This document shows positions 17,465-25,583 of a stretch of 64,000 bases of DNA, piece after piece. The notes under the pieces were generated by a model. That model did no database searches, had not been told where the DNA came from, and worked only from the letters and a program-made list of their open reading frames with translations. The stretch's first letter is position 1; every line of letters starts with the position of its first letter. The position numbers were made by a program, and so were the translations under genes. Source of the stretch: an uncultured Piscinibacter sp. (GTDB lineage Bacteria; Pseudomonadota; Gammaproteobacteria; Burkholderiales; Burkholderiaceae_C); NCBI RefSeq assembly GCF_937952055.1, contig NZ_CALFYO010000021.1, positions 310,001 to 374,000 of the forward strand, read 5' to 3'.

Positions 17465-19537
17465 ATGGACAACCCGCTGCTCGAACTCGACGAACTGACC
17501 GCGTACGACCGTATCCGCCCCGAGCATGTCACGCCGGCCGTCGACGCGCTGCTCGGCGCGGCGAACGCCGCGCTGGAGAAGGCGGTCAGCGACGCGGTAC
17601 CGGCAGAGTACGACGCGCTGTCCGCCGTGCTCGACGTCGCCACCGAGCGCCTGTCGCGCGGCTGGGGCGCGGTGCGCCATCTCAACGCCGTGTGCGACAC
17701 GCCGGCGCTGCGCGCGGCCTACACCGAGAACCTGGCGCGCGTCACCGAGTTCCACACCCGGCTGGGCGCCGATGAGCGGCTGTTCGCCAAGTACAAAGCC
17801 ATCCTCGCCGCGCCGGCAGCAGCGTCCCTGAGCGCGCCGCGCCGCAAGGCACTGGCCAACGCGGTGCGCGACTTCGTGCTCTCCGGCGCCGAGCTGCAGG
17901 GCGAGGCGAAGCAGCGCTTCGCGCAGATCCAGGAGCGCCAGGCCGAGCTGTCGCGCGGCTTCTCCGAGCACGTGCTCGACGCCACCGACGGCTTCGCGCT
18001 CTACGTGAGCGAGGCCGAACTCGACGGCGTGCCCGAGGACGTGGTCCGCGCCGCGCGCGCCGCGGCCCAGGCCGAATCGCTGGAGGGCTGCAAGCTCACG
18101 CTGCACTTTCCGAGCTATTTCCCAGTCATGCAGTACGGCCGCAACCGGCCCTTGCGCGAGAAGCTCTACACCGCCTACGTGACGCGCGCCAGCGAGATCG
18201 GTCCGGCCGACCTCGACAACGGCCCGCTGATGCGCGAGCTGCTGGCATTGCGCCAGGAGGAAGCGCGCCTGCTCGGCAAATCCAGCTTCGCCGAGGTGTC
18301 GCTGGTGCCGAAGATGGCCGAGTCGCCGCAGCAGGTGATCACCTTCCTGCGCGACCTGGCGCACCGCGCGCGCCCCGGCGCCGAGCGCGACCTCGCTGAG
18401 TTGCGCGAATTCGCGCGCAGCGAGCTGGGCCTGGACGAATTGCAGGCCTGGGACATCCCCTTCGCCGGCGAGCGGCTGAAGGAGAAGCGCTATGCGTTCA
18501 GCGAGCAGGAGGTCAAGCCGTACTTCGTGCAGGAGCGCGTGCTCGATGGCCTGTTCCGCATCGTCGAGACGTTGTTCGAGGTGCGCATCCGCCCCGACGA
18601 GGCCCCGGTGTGGCACCCCAGCGTGCGCTTCTTCCGCATCGAGCGGCCGGCGGCCAGCGGCGACGCGCCCGCCGAGCTGCTCGGACAGTTCTACCTCGAC
18701 CCGCACGCGCGCGCCGGCAAGCGGCCGGGGGCCTGGATGGACGGTACGCGCGAGCGTTGGGCTCGCCCCGGGCGCGATCTGCAGACGCCGGTGGCGCACC
18801 TGGTGTGCAACTTCGCGCCGCCGGTCGACGGCCGTCCCGCGCTGCTCACGCACGACGACGTGATGACGCTGTTCCACGAGTTCGGCCACGGCCTGCACCA
18901 CCTGCTCACGCGAGTGGACGAACTCGGCGTCTCCGGCATCTCCGGCGTCGAGTGGGACGCGGTCGAGCTGCCCAGCCAGTTCATGGAGAACCTGTGCTGG
19001 GAGTGGGAGGTGCTGCAGCGCCTGTCGGGCCATGTCGACACCGGCAAGCCGCTGCCGCGCGAGCTGTTCGACCGCATGCTCGCGGCAAGGAACTTCCACA
19101 GCGGCTTGCAGATGCTGCGCCAGGTCGAGTTCTCGCTGATCGACATGCGGCTGCATGCCGAACCGGGCAGCGAGGCACGCATCGCCGAGATCGCCGCCGA
19201 GGTGCGCGCCGAGGTGTCGCTGCTGCCGACGCCGCCGTTCAACCGCTTCCTGAACAGCTTCTCGCACATCTTCGCCGGTGGCTACGCGGCCGGCTACTAC
19301 AGCTACAAGTGGGCCGAGGTGCTCTCCGCCGACGCCTGGAGCGCCTTCGAGGAGGCGGCATGCCGGGGCAGCGTGCTGGACGTGACCACCGGGCGGCGCT
19401 ACCGGCAGAGCGTGCTCGAGGCCGGCGGCAGCCGCAGCGCGATGGAAAGTTTCAAGTCGTTTCGAGGGCGCGAACCGCGCATCGATGCGCTGTTGCGCCA
19501 TCAGGGCCTGGATGGCGGCCAGCCCGGCGCGGCGTGA
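17465..19537 (+). CDS. prlC: Oligopeptidase A-like M3 metallopeptidase
   Basis: 690 residues, the usual length for the M3 thimet/OpdA family. The zinc site LFHEFGHGLHHLL lies near residue 470, with the third ligand region GVEWDAVELPSQFMENL some 25 residues further on and the C-terminal AGGYAAGYYSYKWAEVLSAD motif. This cytoplasmic enzyme degrades short peptides, including cleaved signal peptides in enterobacteria. Starts 9 bases after folD, so it is likely cotranscribed. A normal, intact family member. Confidence 0.93.
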   Translation: MDNPLLELDELTAYDRIRPEHVTPAVDALLGAANAALEKAVSDAVPAEYDALSAVLDVATERLSRGWGAVRHLNAVCDTPALRAAYTENLARVTEFHTRLGADERLFAKYKAILAAPAAASLSAPRRKALANAVRDFVLSGAELQGEAKQRFAQIQERQAELSRGFSEHVLDATDGFALYVSEAELDGVPEDVVRAARAAAQAESLEGCKLTLHFPSYFPVMQYGRNRPLREKLYTAYVTRASEIGPADLDNGPLMRELLALRQEEARLLGKSSFAEVSLVPKMAESPQQVITFLRDLAHRARPGAERDLAELREFARSELGLDELQAWDIPFAGERLKEKRYAFSEQEVKPYFVQERVLDGLFRIVETLFEVRIRPDEAPVWHPSVRFFRIERPAASGDAPAELLGQFYLDPHARAGKRPGAWMDGTRERWARPGRDLQTPVAHLVCNFAPPVDGRPALLTHDDVMTLFHEFGHGLHHLLTRVDELGVSGISGVEWDAVELPSQFMENLCWEWEVLQRLSGHVDTGKPLPRELFDRMLAARNFHSGLQMLRQVEFSLIDMRLHAEPGSEARIAEIAAEVRAEVSLLPTPPFNRFLNSFSHIFAGGYAAGYYSYKWAEVLSADAWSAFEEAACRGSVLDVTTGRRYRQSVLEAGGSRSAMESFKSFRGREPRIDALLRHQGLDGGQPGAA

Positions 19538-19622
19538 GCAATTGCCGACAGGTCGGCTTGTGCGCTGCACCAGCGTGGGTACCATTGCCTGCGCGCCGAC
19601 CTCTCGCGCGCCGGAGCTTTCC

Positions 19623-20255
19623 ATGACCTCGTCCCCGCGCCATCTGCCCCGATCGACCCTGCTGCGCGCCGCACTCTTCGCCGCCGCCTGCCTGGCCGCC
19701 GGCCCCGGCTTCGCGCTGTACAAGGTGGTCGGGCCGGACGGCAAGGTCACTTACACCGACCGGCCGCCCGCGGCCAGCGCAGGCCGCATCAGCCCGATGA
19801 ACAACATCACGGGAGTCGTCGAGTCGAGCCCGGCCCTGCCGGCCGAGTTGCGCGAGGCGGCAAGCCGTTACCCGGTGACGATCTACACCATCGCCAACGG
19901 CTGCGAGCCCTGCGAGGCGGGCCGCGCGCTGCTGCGCCGGCGCGGCATCCCCTACGTCGAGCGCCAGGTGATCAATGCCGAGGATGGTGATGCCTTCCAG
20001 AAGCTCACCGGCGGCCGCGACGCGCCGGTGCTCGCCATCGGCGCGCAGCAGCTCAAGGGGCTCTCGCCCGACACCTGGAACAGCTACCTCGACTCGGCCG
20101 GCTATCCCCGCGAGTCCAGGCTGCCGCCGGGCTACGCCTTTGCGTCGCCACAACCCCTCATCGAGCGGCAGGCGCCGGTGCCGGCCCAGCCCGCGCCGGC
20201 GGCGGCCGAGCCCGTGCCGGCCGCTTCGCCGACCCCGGGGGCGATCAGGTTCTGA
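19623..20255 (+). CDS. Exported DUF4124 / glutaredoxin-like protein
   Basis: 210 residues from ATG 19623, opening with a signal peptide (LLRAALFAAACLAAGPGFA). A DUF4124 segment follows (YKVVGPDGKVTYTDRPP), then a glutaredoxin fold (about 80-160) with a CxxC redox motif in ANGCEPCEAGRALLRRRGIPY and the GGRDAPVLAIG segment that replaces the usual cis-Pro region. The last 35 residues are Pro/Ala-rich. This suggests a periplasmic thiol-disulfide protein; its partner is unknown. Its 3' end overlaps the convergent MFS gene by 11 bases. Confidence 0.75.
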   Translation: MTSSPRHLPRSTLLRAALFAAACLAAGPGFALYKVVGPDGKVTYTDRPPAASAGRISPMNNITGVVESSPALPAELREAASRYPVTIYTIANGCEPCEAGRALLRRRGIPYVERQVINAEDGDAFQKLTGGRDAPVLAIGAQQLKGLSPDTWNSYLDSAGYPRESRLPPGYAFASPQPLIERQAPVPAQPAPAAAEPVPAASPTPGAIRF

Positions 20256-21417
20256 GCGGCACGGCGGCGATACGCCGCGCCGGCATGCTGCCGACGCCCA
20301 CCGCCGCGCCCATCAGCCAGAACAAGGCCGACGCACCGACCAGCGCGCCGAGCGCGCCGAACAGCACAGGCATCAGCGCGCTCGACAGATTGATCGTCAT
20401 CGAACGCAGCGCGATCGCCTCGCCATGGCGATGGGCCGGGGTGATCTGGTGCAGCGTGGTCATGATCATCGGCTGCACCGCACCGAGCGCGAGCCCCAGC
20501 GCGGCGGCGAGCAGGCCCATCCACCCGGCGGTGTTCGCCAACGGATAAAGCGCAAACACCCCGGCCGTCCACAGCATCGCCCCGGCGAGCACCTGCCCCT
20601 CGCGCAGGTGCTGGGCGATCAGCGGGATGGCGAGCCGCACCGCCGCCACCGCGATCGCGAACAATCCCAGCACGAGACCGATCGCCGACGCGGGGAAGCC
20701 GCGCTCGTGGCCGAGCACCGGCACGAGCAAGGCGTGCACGTCCCAGCTCGACGAGAGCAGCCAGTTGACCGCCAGCAGCCGGCGCAGTCCCGGGGTGCGC
20801 AGCAGTTCGCCGGCGTGCAGCGCAGCCGCGTCCGGCGCACGACGCGCCGGCGCCTCGCGCGGCACGCGTCGTGCCCAGGCCAGCGCGGCCAGCGGCAGCA
20901 TGAGCAACACGGCGTAGGCGGCGCGGAAGCCGCCCAGATCGATCAGCACGCCGGCAAGCACCGGGCCGACCATGTTGGCCAGCGCCGGCGCCAGGCCGAG
21001 CCAGCTGAACACGCGCTTCATCGCCGTCGCATCGACGGCGTGGCGCCCGGCGGTGCGCTGAATGGCGATCATGCCGACGTTGGCACCCGCGCCCACGAGC
21101 ATCGCCGCCACGCACATCGCCGCGAAGGTCCACGCCGGCATCCAGCTCGCCGCCAGCGCAGCGCCGCCGCCCAGCACGGTCAGCAGCACCGCGATGCGCA
21201 TCGGGTGGTGGTAACCGCGCCGGTCGGCGAGCCCGCCGGCCTGCAGCGCCAGCGCCACCGGTGCGGCGGCGAACAGACCCATCAACAGGCCGACCACCCA
21301 GGCTGCGTGGCCCTCGCGCAGCGCTTGCAGCGGCGCGGCCATGCGCACACCGGTCATGCAGGAATGCAGGCAGATCTGGCCGACGATCAGCGCGACCAGC
21401 ACCCGCCCCGGGCCCAC
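20245..21417 (-). CDS. Major facilitator superfamily transporter
   Basis: 390 residues with about twelve hydrophobic segments and the loop 2-3 signature GGLADRRGYHHPMR. GTG start at 21417, two bases from the stop of rmuC, so the genes form one transcript. No substrate can be read from the sequence; proteins of this size and pattern include many drug and sugar exporters. The 3' end overlaps the convergent glutaredoxin-like gene. Confidence 0.85.
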   Translation of the reverse strand: MGPGRVLVALIVGQICLHSCMTGVRMAAPLQALREGHAAWVVGLLMGLFAAAPVALALQAGGLADRRGYHHPMRIAVLLTVLGGGAALAASWMPAWTFAAMCVAAMLVGAGANVGMIAIQRTAGRHAVDATAMKRVFSWLGLAPALANMVGPVLAGVLIDLGGFRAAYAVLLMLPLAALAWARRVPREAPARRAPDAAALHAGELLRTPGLRRLLAVNWLLSSSWDVHALLVPVLGHERGFPASAIGLVLGLFAIAVAAVRLAIPLIAQHLREGQVLAGAMLWTAGVFALYPLANTAGWMGLLAAALGLALGAVQPMIMTTLHQITPAHRHGEAIALRSMTINLSSALMPVLFGALGALVGASALFWLMGAAVGVGSMPARRIAAVPLRT

Positions 21418-21418
21418 G

Positions 21419-22867
21419 TCAGGACACGTCCTCGTCGTCGGCGCCGGCGTCGGCGTCCAGCCCCGGCAACAGCGCCTGCGAGCGCGGCTCGCTGAGACCT
21501 TCCACCGACTTGAGACGGCGCGCCATCACGTTGGTGCGCGTCTGCGCGGCATCGATGGTGCTGGCGGCTTCGTCGAGCTTCTTCTTCGTCTTGGCCAGCA
21601 CGTCGCCGAACTTGGCGAACTCGGTCTTCACCGCGCCGAGCACTTCCCACACCTCGGCGCTGCGCTTTTCCAGTGCGAGCGTGCGGAACCCCATCTGCAG
21701 GCTGTTCAGGGTGGCCAGCAGCGTGGTCGGGCCGGTGAGCATGACGCGGTATTCGCGCTGCAGCGCCTCGGTCAGGCCCGGCCGGCGCAGCGCCTCGGCA
21801 TACAGGCCCTCGGTGGGCACGAACAGGATGGCGAACTCGGTGGTGTGCGGCGGGGCGACGTACTTTTCGCGGATGGTCTTCGCCTCCAGCCGCAGGCGCT
21901 GCTCGATGGCCTTGCCGGCGATCTCCGCGGCGGGCGCGTCGGCGCGCTCCTGGGCTTCGAGCAGACGCTCGTAATCCTCGCGCGGGAACTTCGCGTCGAT
22001 CGGCAGCCACAGCGGCACGCCGTCGTCGCGCTGGCCCGGCAGACGAACCGCGAATTCGACCCGCTCGCGGCTGCCCGGCACGGTCTCGACGTTGGTGGCG
22101 TACTGCTCCGGCGTGAACACCTGCTCAAGCAACCCGGCGAGTTGCACCTCGCCGAACACGCCGCGCGTCTTCACGTTGGTCAGCACCCGATTGAGCGAAC
22201 CGACGTCCTTGGCCAGACCCTGCATCTCGCCCAGCCCCTTGTGTACCTGCTCGAGCCGGTCGGCCACTTGCTTGAAGCTCTCGCCGAGGCGCTGCTCCAG
22301 CGTGGCGTGCAGCTTCTCGTCGACGGTGGCGCGCATCTGCTCGAGCTTCTTCTCGTTGTCGGACTGGATGCTCTGCAGCCGCTGCTCGATGGTGGCGCGC
22401 ATCAGCTCGAGGCCGCGCTCGTTGCCCTGCGCCAGCGCCAGCAGGCGTTCGCCCTGCGCGTCGGCGAAACGCTTCAACGCCGCGTCCTGCGACTCGCGCG
22501 CCGCCTGCGAGAGTTGCGCGAGCGACTGCGTCGCCGCCTGCAGCGACTGGCCGACCTGTTGCTGCGTCGCGGCGAGCTGAGTGCGGAAGGAGTCGATCTG
22601 CTCGTTTTGCGTCCGCGCCACGTCGCCCTGCTGTGCCAGCAGCGTCTGCTGGAACAGCGCCAGCGCCTGCGACAGTTCCTGGCGCGTGCCACGCGCGCTG
22701 TCCTGCACCTCGCCGCGCAGCTCGCGGGCGACACGTTCGTTGTCGTCGCGAATCGCCTGCTGCAGTTCGCCGTCGCCGCGCCGCAGCAGCAGCCAGACGA
22801 GCAGGATGAGGTTCAGCGCGGCCAGCGCGGCCACGGCGACGAGCGTCCATTGCATCCATTCGGGCAT
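21419..22867 (-). CDS. rmuC: DNA recombination protein RmuC
   Basis: 482 residues: an N-terminal membrane anchor (LVAVAALAALNLILLVWLLL), a coiled-coil region of about 200 residues rich in Gln/Glu/Ala, and the RmuC nuclease-like domain (about 240-440) with WLPIDAKFPREDYERLLEA, EFAILFVPTEGLYAEAL and TLLATLNSLQMGFRTL. In E. coli the protein limits inversion at short inverted repeats; its biochemical activity remains inferred from the restriction-endonuclease-like fold. Stop is adjacent to the MFS transporter start. Confidence 0.92.
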   Translation of the reverse strand: MPEWMQWTLVAVAALAALNLILLVWLLLRRGDGELQQAIRDDNERVARELRGEVQDSARGTRQELSQALALFQQTLLAQQGDVARTQNEQIDSFRTQLAATQQQVGQSLQAATQSLAQLSQAARESQDAALKRFADAQGERLLALAQGNERGLELMRATIEQRLQSIQSDNEKKLEQMRATVDEKLHATLEQRLGESFKQVADRLEQVHKGLGEMQGLAKDVGSLNRVLTNVKTRGVFGEVQLAGLLEQVFTPEQYATNVETVPGSRERVEFAVRLPGQRDDGVPLWLPIDAKFPREDYERLLEAQERADAPAAEIAGKAIEQRLRLEAKTIREKYVAPPHTTEFAILFVPTEGLYAEALRRPGLTEALQREYRVMLTGPTTLLATLNSLQMGFRTLALEKRSAEVWEVLGAVKTEFAKFGDVLAKTKKKLDEAASTIDAAQTRTNVMARRLKSVEGLSEPRSQALLPGLDADAGADDEDVS

Positions 22868-22968
22868 GACGTGATTGTGACAGCGCGACTTCGCGGCACG
22901 CCCTGCAGACTCGGCGCCAAAGGAGTATCTTGCGCGGCCTTGGCAGACTCATCTCAGAAAGGCACGCC

Positions 22969-23436
22969 ATGGTCACCCTCCACGTGAACGGCAAGTCAAA
23001 GACCGTCGACGCTGACGCCGACACCCCGCTGCTGTGGGTGCTGCGCGAGAACCTGCAACTCACCGGCACCAAGTTCGGCTGCGGCATGGCACTGTGCGGT
23101 GCCTGCACCGTGCATCTCGACGGCAAGCCCGTGCGCTCCTGCTCGACGCCCGTCTCGGCGGCGGCCGGCAAGAAGATCACCACCATCGAGGGCGTGGGCA
23201 GCACGCGCATCGGCAAGGTCGTGCAGGCGGCTTGGGCGAAGGTCGACGTGCCGCAGTGCGGCTACTGCCAGTCCGGACAGATCATGAGCGCCTGCGCGCT
23301 GCTCGCCGAGAAGAAGGCACCGAGCGACGCCGACATCGACGGCGCGATGAGCGGCAACATCTGCCGCTGCGGCACCTACAACCAGATCCGCGCCGCCATC
23401 AAGGGTGCCTCGGCCACGCTGGTGAAGGGAGCCTGA
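22969..23436 (+). CDS. Molybdenum hydroxylase small subunit, [2Fe-2S] protein (IorA-like)
   Basis: 155 residues from ATG 22969, preceded by GAAAGG. Two iron-sulfur clusters are apparent: the plant-type motif CGMALCGACTVHLDG...RSC and the C-terminal four-cysteine helical domain CGYCQSGQIM...GNICRCGTY. It matches the electron-transfer subunit of isoquinoline 1-oxidoreductase/aldehyde dehydrogenase-type enzymes and passes electrons from the molybdopterin subunit encoded two bases downstream. Confidence 0.92.
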   Translation: MVTLHVNGKSKTVDADADTPLLWVLRENLQLTGTKFGCGMALCGACTVHLDGKPVRSCSTPVSAAAGKKITTIEGVGSTRIGKVVQAAWAKVDVPQCGYCQSGQIMSACALLAEKKAPSDADIDGAMSGNICRCGTYNQIRAAIKGASATLVKGA

Positions 23437-23438
23437 CC

Positions 23439-25583
23439 ATGGACACCACGCTGCAGACTTCACGCCGCGGTTTCCTCAAGGGCAGCGCCGGCGCGGCGCT
23501 GACGATCGGTTTCGCGCTGCCGCTGCTCGGTGGCCGCCTCGAGGCGGCCACGACGGCGGTGTTCGCCCCCAATGCCTGGCTGCGCCTGACCCGCGACGGC
23601 ACGGTCACGGTGATCTGCGGGTCCGCCGAGATGGGCCAGGGCGTGCTGACCGCCATCCCGATGCTGCTCGCCGAGGAGCTCGACGCCGACTGGAAGAAGG
23701 TACGCGTCGAGCAGGCACCGGTCGACAAGGCCTACAACAACCCGATGTTCGGCATGCAGGCCACCGGCGGCAGCACGACGGTGCGCGCGCACTGGGAACC
23801 CCTGCGCAAGGCCGGCGCTGCGGCGCGTGAAATGCTCGTCGCTGCGGCTGCCACGCAGTGGAAGGTGCCGGCCGGCGAGTGCCGCACCGAGGCGGGCCAG
23901 GTGATCCACGCCAGGGGCCGGAGGATCGCCTACGGCGCGCTGGTGCCGGCGGCCAGCAAGCTGCCGGTGCCCGCCGAACCCACGCTGAAGGACCCGAAGG
24001 AATTCCGCATCCTCGGCCAGCGCACCAACCGCCTCGACACGCCGGGCAAGGTCAACGGCACGGCGAAGTTCGGCATCGACGCGCACGTGCCGGGCATGCT
24101 GGTGGCGGTGATGGCGCGCGCGCCGCAGCCGGGCGCCAAGCCGGCGAGCGTGGATGACCGCCAGGCCAAGGCCGTCAAGGGCGTGCGCCAGGTCATCACC
24201 ATCCCGCAAGGCGTGGCCGTGCTGGCCGACGGCTACTGGGCGGCAAAGAAGGGCCGCGATGCGCTGGTCATCGACTGGGACCTGGGCGCCGCCAGGGACC
24301 TGTCCTCCGCCAAGGTCAGCGCGATGCTCGCCGAGGGCGCAGCGAATGCCGACGCGGTCGCCGTCGACGTCGGCAACGTGAGGGATGCTGCGGCGACGAG
24401 CGCGAAGGCGGTGGACGCCACCTACGAAGCGCCCTACCTCGCCCATGCCTGCATGGAGCCGCTGAACTGCACGGCCCGGGTGAAGGGCGATTCGGTGGAG
24501 ATCTGGGCCGGCACGCAGAGCCAGGGTCCGAACCAGGGCATCCTCAGCCAGGTGGCGTCGGTCGCGCCGGCGAAGGTGAAGGTCAACACGCTGCTGCTCG
24601 GTGGCGGCTTCGGCCGGCGCTTCGCGCCCGATTTCACCATCGGCGCGACGCTGCTGTCGAAGATCTCCGGCAAGCCGGTGAAGCTGATCTACACCCGCGA
24701 GGACGACATGGCCGCCGGCTTCTACCGCCCGGCAGCGGTGGCGAGGTTCGAGGCCGCGCTGGACGACAAGGGCGCGCCGACGATGCTCAAGTGCGGCGTC
24801 GGCTCGCCGTCGATCATGGCCGCGTCGGGCTTCATGAAGATCCCGGACAACGGCGTCGACACCTTCGCCATGGAAGGCATTGCCGACCACCCCTACGACA
24901 TCGCCAACCAGCGCCTGGCCTACGGGCGACAGGAGCCGGGGCCGCAGGTGTGGTTCTGGCGCTCGGTGGGCCACTCGCAGAACATCTTCTTCATGGAGAG
25001 TTTCATCGACGAGCTCGCCGCCGCGGCCAAGGCCGACCCATACGAGTACCGCCGCGCGCTTCTCTCCCGGCAGCCGCGCTACAAGGGCGTGCTCGAACTG
25101 GCGGCACAGAAAGCCGGCTGGGGCTCGCCGCTGCCGGCCGGCGTGTTCCGCGGCATCGCGGTGGCGCAGAGCTTCGGCAGCTACGTGGCCGAGGTGGCCG
25201 AGGTGTCGGTCGGCGCCGACGGAACGCCCAGGGTGCACCGCGTCGTTGCCGCGGTCGACTGCGGCATGACGGTGAATCCGCAGACCATCGAGCGGCAGAT
25301 CGAGGGCGGCATCGTCTACGGACTGTCGGCGGCGCTGTACGGGCGCATCACGCTGAAGGACGGCCGCGTCGAGCAGGGCAACTTCCACGACTACCCGGTG
25401 CTGCGCCTGACCGAGATGCCCAAGGTCGAGGTGCACATCCTGGCCAGCACCGAGAAGCCCGGCGGCATCGGCGAGCCCGGCACGCCGCCGATCGCGCCGG
25501 CGGTGGCCAACGCGATCTTCGCGGCGACGGGCAAGCGGCTGCGCAGCCTGCCCTTCGACGCCGCGCAGCTCAGGAAGGCCTGA
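23439..25583 (+). CDS. Molybdopterin-binding hydroxylase large subunit (IorB-like), Tat-exported
   Basis: 714 residues from ATG 23439. The N-terminus carries a twin-arginine signal (SRRGFLKGSAGAALTIGFALPLLGG), so the enzyme probably acts in the periplasm after folding with its cofactor. Two aldehyde-oxidase/xanthine-dehydrogenase molybdopterin domains follow, with SAEMGQG, GGGFGRRF and the C-terminal KPGGIGEPGTPPIAPAVANA containing the catalytic Glu. Substrates of this group include aldehydes and N-heterocycles; the actual substrate cannot be read here. No separate cytochrome subunit or XdhC-type cofactor maturase lies next to it. The 3' end overlaps cphA by 14 bases. Confidence 0.9.
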   Translation: MDTTLQTSRRGFLKGSAGAALTIGFALPLLGGRLEAATTAVFAPNAWLRLTRDGTVTVICGSAEMGQGVLTAIPMLLAEELDADWKKVRVEQAPVDKAYNNPMFGMQATGGSTTVRAHWEPLRKAGAAAREMLVAAAATQWKVPAGECRTEAGQVIHARGRRIAYGALVPAASKLPVPAEPTLKDPKEFRILGQRTNRLDTPGKVNGTAKFGIDAHVPGMLVAVMARAPQPGAKPASVDDRQAKAVKGVRQVITIPQGVAVLADGYWAAKKGRDALVIDWDLGAARDLSSAKVSAMLAEGAANADAVAVDVGNVRDAAATSAKAVDATYEAPYLAHACMEPLNCTARVKGDSVEIWAGTQSQGPNQGILSQVASVAPAKVKVNTLLLGGGFGRRFAPDFTIGATLLSKISGKPVKLIYTREDDMAAGFYRPAAVARFEAALDDKGAPTMLKCGVGSPSIMAASGFMKIPDNGVDTFAMEGIADHPYDIANQRLAYGRQEPGPQVWFWRSVGHSQNIFFMESFIDELAAAAKADPYEYRRALLSRQPRYKGVLELAAQKAGWGSPLPAGVFRGIAVAQSFGSYVAEVAEVSVGADGTPRVHRVVAAVDCGMTVNPQTIERQIEGGIVYGLSAALYGRITLKDGRVEQGNFHDYPVLRLTEMPKVEVHILASTEKPGGIGEPGTPPIAPAVANAIFAATGKRLRSLPFDAAQLRKA

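Noticed and set aside
15887..19750. A 1287-codon open frame on the - strand across folD and prlC
   Set aside because: It is antisense to genes with clear catalytic motifs and has the composition of a shadow frame.
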